A program made the translations under genes and the position numbers. Shown in pieces: positions 24,269-33,549 of a stretch of DNA of 64,000 nt. The stretch is taken from positions 1-64,000 of the forward strand of contig NZ_JTCM02000026.1 in assembly GCF_000817785.2 (NCBI RefSeq). Direction: 5' to 3'. The DNA is from Hassallia byssoidea VB512170. Lineage in GTDB: Bacteria; Cyanobacteriota; Cyanobacteriia; Cyanobacteriales; Nostocaceae. The first letter of the stretch is position 1; each line of letters begins with the position of its first letter. The notes under the pieces were generated by a model that had not been told where the DNA came from, did no database searches, and was given only the letters and a program-made list of their open reading frames with translations.

Positions 24269-25777
24269 ATGGCAAGAGATTTACGGGGATTCATTAAAAT
24301 TTTAGAAGAAAAGGGACAATTAAAGCGGATTTCTGCTTTAGTTGACCCAGATTTAGAAATTGCGGAAATTTCTAACCGAATGCTGCAAAAGGGTGGTCCG
24401 GGACTGTTATTTGAGAATGTCAAAGGTTCACCGTTTGCAGTAGCGGTGAATTTGATGGGAACAGTGGAAAGGATATGCTGGGCAATGAATATGCAGCATC
24501 CCCTAGAGTTGGAGGATTTGGGGAAAAAGTTAGCGATGCTGCAACAACCAAAGCCGCCAAAGAAGATTTCCCAAGCGATAGACTTTGGTAAAGTGCTGTT
24601 TGATGTCCTGAAAGCGAAACCGGGACGGGACTTTTTCCCTGCTTGTCAGCAAGTTGTCATCCAAGGCGACGAGTTGGATTTAAATAAGTTACCGTTGATA
24701 CGTCCCTATGTCGGTGATGCTGGCAAAATTATCACGCTGGGGCTGGTAATTACAAAGGATTGTGAGACAGGTACGCCGAATGTCGGTGTGTATCGCTTGC
24801 AACTGCAATCTCCGAACACGATGACAGTTCATTGGTTATCGGTGCGGGGTGGGGCAAGACATTTGCGAAAAGCTGCCGAACGTGGTCAAAAATTAGAAGT
24901 AGCGATCGCTCTGGGGGTAGATCCTTTAATTATCATGGCAGCTGCCACGCCGATTCCGGTAGACTTATCAGAATGGCTGTTTGCTGGACTTTACGGCGGT
25001 TCTGGGGTAAGTTTGGCGAAGTGTAAAACCGTAGATTTGGAAGTTCCCGCAGATTCAGAATTTGTGCTGGAAGGAACAATTACACCAGGGGAAGTTTTAC
25101 CTGATGGTCCCTTTGGCGATCATATGGGATATTACGGTGGTGTAGAAGATTCGCCGTTAATTCGCTTTCAATGCATAACACACCGCAAAGATCCGATTTA
25201 CTTAACAACATTTAGCGGTCGTCCACCCAAAGAAGAAGCAATGATGGCGATCGCACTCAATCGCATTTACACCCCGATTTTACGGCAACAAGTCTCAGAA
25301 ATTGTTGACTTCTTCTTACCAATGGAAGCGCTATCTTACAAAGCGGCAATTATATCTATTGATAAAGCATATCCCGGACAAGCGCGACGGGCAGCTTTAG
25401 CGTTTTGGAGTGCTTTGCCACAATTCACATACACCAAATTTGTGATTGTTGTCGATAAAGATATAAATATTCGCGATCCGCGTCAAGTCGTGTGGGCAAT
25501 TAGTTCTAAAGTAGATCCTACACGGGACGTATTTATTTTACCGAATACGCCTTTTGATACTTTAGATTTTGCCAGCGAAAAAATCGGTTTAGGCGGAAGA
25601 ATGGGAATTGATGCTACTACGAAGATTCCCCCAGAAACCGAACATGAATGGGGGGCACCTTTAGAATCGGATGCAGATATAGCAGCGATGGTAGAAAGAC
25701 GATGGGCAGAATATGGTTTAGCAGATTTGCAATTAGGAGAAGTTGATCCGAATTTATTCGGGTACGATATGAGGTAG
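24269..25777 (+). CDS. UbiD-family prenylated-FMN-dependent decarboxylase
   Basis: The product is 502 residues, the usual UbiD length. Family motifs are present in order: MARDLRGFIKILEEKGQLKRI, the prFMN-binding stretch NVGVYRLQLQSPNTMTVHW, the RGGARHLRKA segment, and the DGPFGDHMGYYGGVED motif that carries an active-site Glu. In cyanobacteria a homologue of this type acts in plastoquinone synthesis as 4-hydroxy-3-polyprenylbenzoate decarboxylase, and that is the most likely role; substrate is not readable from sequence. The prenyltransferase UbiX needed for its cofactor is not in the window. It stands alone between a heptamer array and a palindromic repeat. Confidence 0.88.
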   Translation: MARDLRGFIKILEEKGQLKRISALVDPDLEIAEISNRMLQKGGPGLLFENVKGSPFAVAVNLMGTVERICWAMNMQHPLELEDLGKKLAMLQQPKPPKKISQAIDFGKVLFDVLKAKPGRDFFPACQQVVIQGDELDLNKLPLIRPYVGDAGKIITLGLVITKDCETGTPNVGVYRLQLQSPNTMTVHWLSVRGGARHLRKAAERGQKLEVAIALGVDPLIIMAAATPIPVDLSEWLFAGLYGGSGVSLAKCKTVDLEVPADSEFVLEGTITPGEVLPDGPFGDHMGYYGGVEDSPLIRFQCITHRKDPIYLTTFSGRPPKEEAMMAIALNRIYTPILRQQVSEIVDFFLPMEALSYKAAIISIDKAYPGQARRAALAFWSALPQFTYTKFVIVVDKDINIRDPRQVVWAISSKVDPTRDVFILPNTPFDTLDFASEKIGLGGRMGIDATTKIPPETEHEWGAPLESDADIAAMVERRWAEYGLADLQLGEVDPNLFGYDMR

Positions 25778-25778
25778 A

Positions 25779-25822
25779 ACCCCACCCCCAACCCCCTCCC
25801 CGCAAGCGAGGAGGGGGCTATG
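25779..25822. repeat. GC-rich palindrome after ubiD
   Basis: AACCCCACCCCCAACCCCCT is followed by CCCCGCAAGCGAGGAGGGGG, a partial member of the CCCCACCCC palindrome family. It starts about two bases after the ubiD stop codon and could help terminate transcription. Confidence 0.6.
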
Positions 25823-25968
25823 AAATATTTTTTAAATTTTCGTTAAGTATATACTTACACAATGCCAAGTTTAATTATTTTGGCTTTTTATTTGGGATTT
25901 GATACAATCTGTAACAACACTAAATATTAATTTTTTACATCGTTATACACAGAATTCTGGGTATAACG

Positions 25969-26343
25969 ATGTCACAAAATCACGAAGATTGTCTTGCCCT
26001 GCTTGAGCAAATTCGCTGGAGTGGAAAGCCAAAGTGTCCTTATTGTGAATCAACCAACGCTACTGCATACAATAATGAGCGCAGATATCATTGTAATGCT
26101 TGCTACATTTCATATAGTGTTACAGTAGGTACTCTTTTTCACAAAACTCATGTAGAATTACAAAAGTGGTTTGTAGCGATTGACCTTGTGTTGAATTCAC
26201 CGAAGGGTATCACTGTGCGTCAGCTAGCCAAAGAAATTGGGGTTAATAAGAATACAGCCTGCTACATGATTGAGCGTATTCGGAAAGCGATGGATGAGGA
26301 ACCAGGATTAGTTCAAGCATTGATCAAGCTTTATGAAGTTTAG
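25969..26343 (+). pseudogene. Zinc-ribbon N-terminal fragment of an IS1595-type transposase
   Basis: The 124 residues match the N-terminal module of IS1595/ISXO2-like transposases: a zinc ribbon (CPYCESTNATAYNNERRYHCNAC) followed by SVTVGTLFHKTHVELQKWF and the helix-turn-helix GITVRQLAKEIGVNKNTACYMIERIRKAM. The DDE/DDN catalytic domain that should follow is absent; the frame stops soon after this module and the next gene is unrelated. It is a truncated transposase or a domesticated zinc-ribbon/HTH protein. I see no terminal inverted repeats around it. Confidence 0.7.
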
Positions 26344-26386
26344 ATTAGATATACCAAACACTGTATTTTAAAAGGAAATTGCATCT

Positions 26387-27172
26387 ATGAAAAAACAAAA
26401 TAAACTGGTTGTATGGTTGAAATCTTTGCCAGTAGCTGTAATTTTTCTGCTTTGGTTACTGAACGCCAACAAATTTATCTATGCTCAAATATCTTCTCCA
26501 ACTGCTATTCCAACTTTATCTCTAAGTAATACTGCAAGCCAAAATCAAACATCATCTAGCGTTGAACCTAAACAGGATTCGCAACTTATTGCTGCTATTG
26601 CTGCCTTTGGTAGTTTACTATCTGGAATTGCCGCAATTCTTGCTCTTAGAAAGTCACAGAATAATGAGAAAATTAACGACTTATTATCCAAGCAAATATT
26701 CAAGTATTTTGATTCTCTGATAAAACAAAGTAAAGATCCAATAGAAAAAAAAAGGCTGTTAGACCAGAAAAAATTTTTTGAAGAGGAACTCAGAGCATTA
26801 ACAAAAAGATCGGATGCTAGCAAAAAGGCTGGAAAATGGCTAAAAGATCGTAGAGAACGATTGGCAGAGGAAGCAGTCCAACATGCTTTATCCGATAAAT
26901 TTATTACCAACAAGGATATCAAAGAGAAATTATATTCACATCTCAATGACTACCTGCATGGAATTCAAGAATCTCTTCTTGAAATTTGCGATACTGATTA
27001 CATTGATGAATTAGTAAATGAGTTAGCTAGTCACCATGTGTTAGACAGCAGCGATTATAAGAAAGCACTCCAATTTCTTATCAATGACAAAATTCCTGAA
27101 AGTAACTTGTCTCTAGATTCACAAGAGGAACTAAAAAATTATTTTGATTATTTAATTCGTAGCCTACCCTAA
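26387..27172 (+). CDS. Membrane protein of unknown function with long cytosolic helical domain
   Basis: The product is 261 residues. Residues 12-34 form a first hydrophobic segment ending in an Ala-rich cleavage-like site (VAVIFLLWLLNANKFIYAQ). A Ser/Thr/Pro-rich linker follows, then a second membrane segment near 66-87 (LIAAIAAFGSLLSGIAAILAL). Residues 90-261 are charged helices (KKRLLDQKKFFEEELRALTKR). An RBS AAGGA lies 12 bases upstream. It converges with a small helical protein gene on the other strand, and their stop codons overlap by three bases. No family recognised. Confidence 0.6.
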   Translation: MKKQNKLVVWLKSLPVAVIFLLWLLNANKFIYAQISSPTAIPTLSLSNTASQNQTSSSVEPKQDSQLIAAIAAFGSLLSGIAAILALRKSQNNEKINDLLSKQIFKYFDSLIKQSKDPIEKKRLLDQKKFFEEELRALTKRSDASKKAGKWLKDRRERLAEEAVQHALSDKFITNKDIKEKLYSHLNDYLHGIQESLLEICDTDYIDELVNELASHHVLDSSDYKKALQFLINDKIPESNLSLDSQEELKNYFDYLIRSLP

Positions 27173-27444
27173 CTTTTGCTTTGTTTTGAAGGGCGATTAT
27201 CACGGGCAATTTGAATTTTACGTTGCTTTTCCACTTCTAAGGTTTCTACAAATTTAGATATTTGTTGAATAGCGGCATCTAGTTGAGCGATTGCTTTCTG
27301 ATTTGCCTCCTTTACTATCTTTTCATAATCGCTATCTTTATTTGGAGTTTTGATTTGGATAAAATTTTGCTTTTCCTTCTCAAAAAATTTTTGTAGCTTC
27401 AGTAAGTAATCTTTATAAGATTGAAATAGGGTCTGCTCTGTCAT
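27169..27444 (-). CDS. Small coiled-coil protein of unknown function
   Basis: The product is about 91 residues from the ATG at 27444 (MTEQTLFQSYKDYLLKL); the open frame continues upstream to 27510, but that part is hydrophobic and unlike the rest. The protein is highly charged and helical (KIVKEANQKAIAQLDAAIQQISKFVETLEVEKQRK) with a basic C-terminus (RPSKQSKS). Its stop overlaps the stop of the convergent membrane-protein gene. No domain recognised. Confidence 0.5.
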   Translation of the reverse strand: MTEQTLFQSYKDYLLKLQKFFEKEKQNFIQIKTPNKDSDYEKIVKEANQKAIAQLDAAIQQISKFVETLEVEKQRKIQIARDNRPSKQSKS

Positions 27445-27647
27445 TTGGAAATCCAGTATTATGATTTTTTCTATAAAATTATCTACATAAAATATTATTG
27501 ATTGCCTCATAGAAAGTCACTACCGCTAACTAGGACACTAGTTTATTTATGCGTTTAGTTAAAGGTAAAATTAGAAAGCCTGAAGTATTGTCAAGAGTGT
27601 CTGTTTGCACCCCCCAAAAACCCCAAAAAACCCTCTCACCATCGCAT

Positions 27648-27698
27648 CCTTAGCCCCCTCCTCGCTTGCGGGGAGGGGGTTGGGGGTGGGGTTCTATC
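27648..27698. repeat. GC-rich palindrome next to the DUF559 gene
   Basis: TTAGCCCCCTCCTCGCTTGC followed by GGGGAGGGGGTTGGGGGTGG is another member of the palindrome family seen inside the adjacent gene. It overlaps the 3' end of the DUF559 gene by a few bases and may serve as its terminator. Confidence 0.7.
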
Positions 27699-28149
27699 TA
27701 TGCAACCAAACTGCAATCCCCTCCAACACCCCCTCAATCAAGAGTAAAACATCCTCATTCCTAAACCGCACCACTCGCAACCCCAAAGATTCCAAAAATT
27801 CTTGACGGATTGCATCTTCCTCTTGCGTATAGTCGTGAATTCCCCCATCCACCTCCACAACTAACTGCGCTTCCGCACAATAAAAATCCACAAGAAAACG
27901 GTCAATTGCGTGTTGACGGCGAAACTTGAACCCCAAAAGTTGCTTTTGTCTCAACTTTTGCCAAAGCAGCTTTTCGGCTGGGGTAGGTTCACATCGCATC
28001 TGTCGCGCTAGTGGCTTGAGTTTCTCCCAGAGTTCTGGCGGGGTTTGCCAAGGCACCGGAACCCCACCCCCTAACCCCCTCCCCGCTTGCGGGGAGGGGG
28101 GATTGGAGTTGTTTAGAGGGTTTGGCTTGGGGTTTTGATGTTGAGTCAT
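27694..28149 (-). CDS. DUF559 endonuclease-domain protein with a repeat-encoded N-terminal insert
   Basis: The product is 151 residues. Residues 42-150 are a DUF559 domain related to very-short-patch-repair-type nucleases: MRCEPTPAEKLLWQKLRQKQL, FKFRRQHAIDRFLVDFYC with the catalytic Asp, LVVEVDGGIHD with the E-x-D pair, and RNEDVLLLIEGVLEGI. Residues 13-31 (NSNPPSPQAGRGLGGGVPV) are translated from a copy of the GC-rich palindrome, which therefore lies within the coding sequence. DUF559 proteins are common singletons in cyanobacteria and are suspected mobile-element or repair nucleases. Function in vivo is not established. Confidence 0.85.
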   Translation of the reverse strand: MTQHQNPKPNPLNNSNPPSPQAGRGLGGGVPVPWQTPPELWEKLKPLARQMRCEPTPAEKLLWQKLRQKQLLGFKFRRQHAIDRFLVDFYCAEAQLVVEVDGGIHDYTQEEDAIRQEFLESLGLRVVRFRNEDVLLLIEGVLEGIAVWLHR

Positions 28150-28299
28150 TGGCTGGTGGTTAGAGTAATGAACATTTTTTTATTGTTCCCAGCACAACGG
28201 AACTAAAATACCATCGCACCCCTACGTGCCCCTGAAAATGACAAAGCTCTTCTATCATGCATAATTTTGGTATTGTCATGAAGAAATTAGGACACAAAA

Positions 28300-28827
28300 G
28301 TGAAAAATCAAGCATCAAAGCTAACAATCGGATTAGCAATCAGTTTTATGAGTGCGATCGCCAATACTGCTATAGCTAATCAAATAGTTTTCGCCCAAGC
28401 AACCAAGCAACAAAAGTGTGATATTTCTGTTTATGTCACCGACAAAGATCCCCAAGGATTAAATGTGCGGAATGGCGCAAGTTCCAATAACAGAATTTTA
28501 GGAAAAGTACCTGGTAACGAGACAGTTCAAATCATCGCTACTTCCGGAAGTTGGGCACAGATAAAAAATATAGGTAGCGGTTTTAAAGGAACTGGTTGGG
28601 CATATTTACCAAACTTAGGCATATCGACGCGGGGCTACAATACAAATGGCGTAAATATTTACACCAGCACCAATCCAACAAGTCGTAAATTAGGCAGAGT
28701 TCCCGCTAATACCAGTGTTAAATTATTGGGCTGTCAGGGACAATGGGCGCAAGTCGAATATAAAGGTATTAAGGGTTGGTTGGCTAGGCTTGACCAATGT
28801 GGTGCAGCCCTTACCAGTTGTTCTTAA
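28300..28827 (+). CDS. Secreted protein with two bacterial SH3 domains
   Basis: The product is 175 residues, starting at GTG 28300 with AGGA about nine bases upstream. Residues 1-33 form a signal peptide (GLAISFMSAIANTAIANQIVFAQA). Two SH3b domains follow: residues 42-108 (GLNVRNGASSNNRILGKVPG, WAQIKN, GWAYLPNLG) and residues 113-165 (GVNIYTSTNPTSRKLGRVP, WAQVEYKGIKGWL). Four Cys (positions 40, 138, 163 and 174 approximately) could form disulphides. Domains of this type bind peptidoglycan or act as targeting modules in the periplasm. No catalytic domain is attached. Confidence 0.8.
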   Translation: MKNQASKLTIGLAISFMSAIANTAIANQIVFAQATKQQKCDISVYVTDKDPQGLNVRNGASSNNRILGKVPGNETVQIIATSGSWAQIKNIGSGFKGTGWAYLPNLGISTRGYNTNGVNIYTSTNPTSRKLGRVPANTSVKLLGCQGQWAQVEYKGIKGWLARLDQCGAALTSCS

Positions 28828-28933
28828 AATTCAAATCCTCACCCCCTCAAAGCCAACAATGAGGGGGCTAGAAGGAATATTCCTCAAATAATACAACGCA
28901 AATTATCTAAACATGTTAACCGATTAATTTTCT

Positions 28934-29134
28934 TTAACACAAAGCAACACCCGCATTACCGAGTTCTCCTCGGAAACGTTTTTTTGATAAACTCGATACC
29001 AAATCTGGCGATAAATTGTGCCTTTCAAAATCCAGTGCTGGCATTGTTTGCCAGCAGTTGCGGCAAAAGTAGTAAACTTCGGAACCACGTATATGTCGCA
29101 AAAGTAATCCAGAACAGCAAGGACAGTTATTCAT
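28934..29134 (-). CDS. Small zinc-ribbon protein conserved in cyanobacteria
   Basis: The product is 66 residues with two CxxC knuckles (NCPCCSG near 3-6 and CRNCW near 24-28), forming a small zinc ribbon, and a C-terminal segment rich in Leu/Arg/Ser. I recognise the opening CPCCSGLLLRHIRGSEVYYFC as typical of short cyanobacterial zinc-finger proteins of unknown role. It stands alone; a long gene-poor stretch lies upstream of it. Confidence 0.65.
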   Translation of the reverse strand: MNNCPCCSGLLLRHIRGSEVYYFCRNCWQTMPALDFERHNLSPDLVSSLSKKRFRGELGNAGVALC

Positions 29135-29700
29135 GATTTGTCAAACTTCTAATAATAAAGGTGTGAATTCTAAATTAGAGCGATCGCCTATGCAGCAAAT
29201 TAAGTAAGTTGGTTGAAATAAAGTTAAATATTCACTTCATTTAAGTCCACGTACTTAGCTCTTTTTTCAGAATAACTATCAAATTTGAGGAACTTGTGAG
29301 GAAAGCTTTGATTTTTTATAAAGATTTGTAAAGGCAACTTCTTAATTGAAGACTCAATGATAAATATAGAGTAAATGTAATGATTGTTTCGTATAAATAT
29401 TTACGAAAAATTTTGATTAAGCATTGCAAAGATTTATGCGATAATGAAAATAATCGGATAATCTCTGCAATTTAGTAGCTTTTAACGTTCGCTACAAACA
29501 AAGCTTTATCCTGCTACAGGCAACTACAAACTGAAAATTGGCACAATCAAACGATACAGCTTGACAACGAAAATGCCGCTTAATGGATTGTGCTGCACTT
29601 TTTGCTTGGTACTTGATGCTACTTGAGGCAATGCGAATTGTCGTCTCGCCTAAGTTTGTGTCTGTGGCGTGCAGGTTTTTCTGCCCTTGGGCTAACTCCG

Positions 29701-29781
29701 GACAAGAATGGACAGCCTTCACGACTAGGGTATCGTTGGTCCAAGCGGATCTTTAAAACGAACGCTTGTGCCATTCTTGTC
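29701..29781 (+). repeat. 81-bp element with 10-bp terminal inverted repeats, copy 1
   Basis: Ends are GACAAGAATG (29701-29710) and CATTCTTGTC (29772-29781), perfect inverted complements. The 61-base core begins GACAGCCTTCACGACTAGGG. A second copy of identical length lies at 33695-33775 with its core in the opposite orientation but similar outer flanks. Confidence 0.8.
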
Positions 29782-30049
29782 TATCTTTAATGAAACCCTA
29801 ATCGCCTTGCTAATCTTCGCCTTACACCCTTGCACCCGCCTCAAAAAAGCTTTCGACTCGAATCAGTCAACATTTATTTTACATAGTTTTGTTAATCTAG
29901 AGAAATTATTCATTTTTTTTGTTGTAACTTTTATAACGAATAGAAAAATACCACTTTAGATACTCAATTAAAGCTTGACACCAGTAAATTTTTGTGTATA
30001 TACTCCGCTTTGAGCTGTGTTGCCTGGGCTAGACTCGGCATTCGTCATT

Positions 30050-30077
30050 TAATCTACGGCAATAAAGCCGTAGATTA
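30050..30077. terminator. Stem-loop with 11-bp perfect stem
   Basis: TAATCTACGGC/GCCGTAGATTA with a 6-base AATAAA loop, followed by ACAAACCTTTTTC. It could terminate an unannotated transcript, because no gene ends nearby. Confidence 0.45.
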
Positions 30078-30620
30078 CAAACCTTTTTCTTCTTTATAGC
30101 TAGCATCAGCATCAAACGGTATTATATAACGGTAATTATCATTATAAAAACCCTCTTTTTGCCTTGATTTGACAAAAAAACAATTTTTGGAGACATAAAT
30201 TGGACATTTCCTAACTTTCTTAACTAAATATTTTTTGCAAATGATTCTTCATACTTTGCTGCCAAGTTGGAAATTACCTGAGAAATCAACGTGAGAAAAT
30301 GTAATCTTATTCTCATAATAATCTGTTGCACATTTAACTTTCGTGCAGAATACATTAGTTATTTATTAACTGTTTATTAACAGAAGTTATGCATGAAAGC
30401 AATAAGTAATGAAGGAAGGTAGAATAAAATTAGAAGCAGATAAGTTGCTTTTTCTGCTGAAAAAAGTTAAGAATTAATGTTATTTTTTCTTGACTGTGGA
30501 CTTTAGGATCTTTCCTTAGTTGCTGAAGACAATTTGCTATTAAAGTGAGAACAAACCCATAGATTAGAAGAATGCCAATTCGCCTAAAAAACATTCCCGA
30601 TTTAAAATATAGAGGTATCA

Positions 30621-31307
30621 ATGACTATTACTACTTTTAACAAAGAAACAAATCAAGATAAAATACTTAAGGAGAAACCACGTAGGCAAGGGCAACGCCT
30701 TATGAACACTGGTGTCGAAAGTGAAAATACCAATAAACCAAATACTTCAGCTGACCAATTGATTTGCAATAGCTCAAATCGCGGTCGAGTGGCGATTTTT
30801 ATTGATGGCTCAAACTTATTTCATACAGCTTTGCAACTCGGCATTGAAATTGACTATGCTAAATTACTCTGCCATTTGACTCAAGATGCAAGATTATTAC
30901 GTGCTTTCTTTTACAGTGGAATGGAGCGCGGCAATGACAAGCAACAGGGTTTTCTCTTCTGGATGCGTCGCAATGGTTATCGCGTAGTCACCAAAGAGCT
31001 AATTTCGCTTCCGGATGGTTCTAAAAAATCAAATCTGGATGTAGAAATTGCTGTAGATATGATAACTTTATCACCCTACTACGATACTGCGGTCTTAGTC
31101 GGTGGGCATGGAGATTTGGCTTACGCGGTTAATGCTTTGAGCTACAAAGGAGTTCGGGTTGAAGTCGTCAGCTTGCGCGGAATCAGTAGCGACAGCTTGA
31201 TTGATGTTGCTGACTGCTTCATTGACCTTGATAGCATTAAACAATATATTCAAAAAGATCCTCATTCTGGCTATAATTATCGATCGCTCTCAAACTCCAG
31301 CCTTTAA
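30621..31307 (+). CDS. LabA-like NYN-domain protein (DUF88)
   Basis: The product is 228 residues. Residues 1-55 are a polar, probably disordered leader. Residues 56-210 are a NYN/DUF88 domain of PIN-like fold: AIFIDGSNLFHTALQLG carries the first catalytic Asp (D62) and Asn (N65), then FYSGMERGNDKQQGFLFWMRRNGY, SNLDVEIAVDMITL with a second Asp, and VLVGGHGDLAYAVNAL with a third. In Synechococcus, LabA of this family takes part in circadian feedback control of transcription; NYN domains elsewhere are ribonucleases. It is followed 136 bases later by a two-component pair on the same strand. Confidence 0.85.
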   Translation: MTITTFNKETNQDKILKEKPRRQGQRLMNTGVESENTNKPNTSADQLICNSSNRGRVAIFIDGSNLFHTALQLGIEIDYAKLLCHLTQDARLLRAFFYSGMERGNDKQQGFLFWMRRNGYRVVTKELISLPDGSKKSNLDVEIAVDMITLSPYYDTAVLVGGHGDLAYAVNALSYKGVRVEVVSLRGISSDSLIDVADCFIDLDSIKQYIQKDPHSGYNYRSLSNSSL

Positions 31308-31443
31308 GAAGCAATCAACGATTGCCACCGTCGGCAATAAAATCACTCTGACTCAAAAATTTCACGCGTCCCGGTTTACCAAAATTGCAGCTTGAGCGTT
31401 TTCCCTAGTAAAATGACAACCGGGGAAATCTCTCTGTAGCCAG

Positions 31444-32154
31444 ATGGACATTTTAATTGTTGAAGATGAACTAGAAATCGCTCAATTAATCCAACTTTCT
31501 TTAGAAAAAGAAGGATTTTCCTGTCGCATTAGTCGCGATGGTATAAATGCCTTAAGGATGTTTCAAGAGCAACCACCAGATTTAATCATCCTAGATTTAA
31601 TGATTCCTGGTTTGGATGGGCTGGAAGTTTGTGCCAGAATTCGTCAGAAACCTGGTGCAAAAGATCCTTATATTTTAATGCTCACCGCCAAAGGCGAGGA
31701 AATCGATCGCGTAATTGGCTTATCTACTGGTGCTGATGACTACATGGTAAAACCATTCAGCCCTAGAGAGTTAGTTGCTAGAGTCAGAGCATTATTACGG
31801 CGCAGTCTCCGCCAAGGGGGACAAAATCAGGTGTACCGTACACAAAATTTTATCGTAGATGTAGAGCAGCGCACCGCCAGCCGCCAAAAAAATTCTCAGG
31901 AATTGGAAATTTTGGACTTAACTACCTTAGAATTTAACTTATTAAGCACCTTTGTCAGCAATCCGGGTCGAGTTTGGAACCGCAGCCAGCTAATTGACAA
32001 ACTTTGGGGTGATAACTTTTTTGGTGATGAGCGGGTGGTAGATACTCATGTTGCTCGCTTGCGGAAAAAAATTGAGCCTGACCTTGCTCACCCTAGTTTT
32101 ATTAAAACTGTTGTTGGGGTAGGCTATAAATTTGAAGATGCCCCTGTGGTTTAG
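31444..32154 (+). CDS. OmpR-family response regulator
   Basis: The product is 236 residues. The receiver domain has the acidic pair (VEDE), phospho-acceptor D51 (LIILDLMIPG), T81 and K103 (MVKPFSP). The C-terminal winged helix shows LTTLEFNLLSTFVSNPGRVWNRSQLIDKLWG and DTHVARLRKKIE. It will bind DNA when phosphorylated by the kinase encoded immediately downstream: its TAG stop is directly followed by the ATG of the kinase gene. It belongs to the same broad family as the phosphate regulator SphR, but its sequence alone does not assign a stimulus. Confidence 0.93.
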   Translation: MDILIVEDELEIAQLIQLSLEKEGFSCRISRDGINALRMFQEQPPDLIILDLMIPGLDGLEVCARIRQKPGAKDPYILMLTAKGEEIDRVIGLSTGADDYMVKPFSPRELVARVRALLRRSLRQGGQNQVYRTQNFIVDVEQRTASRQKNSQELEILDLTTLEFNLLSTFVSNPGRVWNRSQLIDKLWGDNFFGDERVVDTHVARLRKKIEPDLAHPSFIKTVVGVGYKFEDAPVV

Positions 32155-33267
32155 ATGAAAATAAGCTCCAGGAAAACGAAATCTTTGCCTTTGGCATCGC
32201 GCCTATTTTTCTCCCACTTAGTAGTGATGATGGTGGGGGTAGCTAGTCTCGTCATCATCAGCAAAGTTTCTTCACCCCGCTTTTTTGTCCTGCACTTAGA
32301 AAAACTAGAACATCGAGGTATCAACTTAATCGATGTCCGTACTGATTTGGTTGATGGATTTGAAATTGCTTGGCGACGAAGTACTCTCTGGTCAGTCTTG
32401 GTGGGGACTACAGCTGCTGGGGGATTGAGTTACTGGGTTTCTAAACGAATTATGCAGCAGTTGACGGAAATTGAACAAATTACTCAAAAGATTGCTGCCG
32501 GTCAGCTTGATGAAAGACTACCTTTATCTGGTGTCCCCGAACTAAATCGACTGAGTGCTTCTTTTAACCGAATGGCAGCAAGTTTGGAAGGAGTAGAAGC
32601 GCGACGCCGAGAATTAATTCAAGACATGACCCATGAACTGCGGACACCTCTAACAGTTGTGCGCGGTTACTTAGAAGAACTTGCCGATGGCGGAATTAAG
32701 CCGACTCCTGAGATTTATCAACGGTTAACAAAAGAAACTAAGCGTTTAGAAAGGTTAGTCAACGATTTGCAAGAACTTTCTAAAGCAGAAGCTGGTTATT
32801 TGCCAGTTAATATCCAACCAATGAATCTGCGTCCGTTATTAGAGTCATTAGTAGAGAAATTTGCCGACCAGTTGCTAGAAGATGGTCCAGTTCTGCGTTT
32901 AGAATGTCCCTTACAGTTGCCTTTTGTTTTGGCGGATATTGACCGCACAGAACAAATTTTGGTCAATTTGCTGGGGAATGCGGTGCGTTATACTCCTACA
33001 GGTTCGATTATTATTCGTGTTTGGACTGAAGAATCAAAACTTTGGATTGCAGTTATTGATACAGGTATTGGGATTGCCGCATCCGATTTACCTCATGTGT
33101 TTGAGCGCTTTTGGCGAACCGATACTTCACGCGATCGCTATTCTGGAGGAACTGGTATTGGTTTAACTATCTCCCGCAGTTTGGTGGAACTGCAAAGCGG
33201 TCAAATTGAGGTAGAAAGCGAACTCGGGTCTGGGAGTACGTTTCGTTTTTCGCTGCCTTTAGCTTGA
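32155..33267 (+). CDS. Membrane sensor histidine kinase
   Basis: The product is 370 residues. Two membrane segments (LFFSHLVVMMVGVASLVIISKV near 18-39 and LWSVLVGTTAAGGLSYWV near 78-95) flank a short periplasmic loop of about 40 residues, so there is little room for ligand binding. A HAMP domain follows (SKRIMQQLTEIEQITQKI), then HisKA with H160 (IQDMTHELRTPL), and a HATPase with the N-box VNLLGNAVRYTP, DTGIGIA and GGTGIGLTIS. It phosphorylates the adjacent response regulator. The gene begins on the base after the regulator's stop. Confidence 0.93.
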   Translation: MKISSRKTKSLPLASRLFFSHLVVMMVGVASLVIISKVSSPRFFVLHLEKLEHRGINLIDVRTDLVDGFEIAWRRSTLWSVLVGTTAAGGLSYWVSKRIMQQLTEIEQITQKIAAGQLDERLPLSGVPELNRLSASFNRMAASLEGVEARRRELIQDMTHELRTPLTVVRGYLEELADGGIKPTPEIYQRLTKETKRLERLVNDLQELSKAEAGYLPVNIQPMNLRPLLESLVEKFADQLLEDGPVLRLECPLQLPFVLADIDRTEQILVNLLGNAVRYTPTGSIIIRVWTEESKLWIAVIDTGIGIAASDLPHVFERFWRTDTSRDRYSGGTGIGLTISRSLVELQSGQIEVESELGSGSTFRFSLPLA

Positions 33268-33549
33268 CGCTGCAAATATATTTGACGATACAACTTATTG
33301 ACACAAGCTAGCCACAGTCACGTCATATCCAGTTGCTAGCTTGAAAGTATAGAAAATAATGCTTCTAACTTCTCACAAATATTAGAGGTAATTACTACTT
33401 TATGCGTAATTCTGTCATTATAAGCCAAATCTTAGCACAAAAAACGAAGCTGCATGTTACGCTTTATTTCCTCTTGCTCGGTAGAAACTCAGTATAACAG
33501 ACTTTCATTGTGTAATCTATTTTTCAATTAACATACACCCTTTCTCAAT

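Larger units (their letters stand above)
29135..30620. other. Long gene-poor AT-rich region
   Basis: Nearly 1.5 kb without a convincing gene. It contains the 81-bp element (29701-29781), an 11-base-stem hairpin (30050-30077), and a symmetric 24-base sequence TGAGAAAATGTA/ATCTTATTCTCA (30292-30315) that resembles an operator. Short open frames at 29492-29722, 29768-29959 and 30430-30621 lack start signals and domains. Untranslated RNA genes are possible but not demonstrable by eye. Confidence 0.5.

Noticed and set aside
29492-29959. Small frames around the 81-bp element
   Set aside because: They run through the repeat and its flanks; no homology recognised.
30292-30315. Fur box
   Set aside because: Symmetry is imperfect (about 8 of 12 positions) and the nearest gene starts 300 bases away; kept only as a weak observation.
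30430-30621. 63-codon minus-strand frame with a hydrophobic stretch
   Set aside because: Ends at the LabA-like gene start and has no recognisable start signal; probably chance.
31444-33267. SphR/SphS phosphate two-component system
   Set aside because: Family membership is right, but the kinase has two membrane spans and no diagnostic phosphate-sensor feature; the assignment would rest only on proximity to pst genes 12 kb away.
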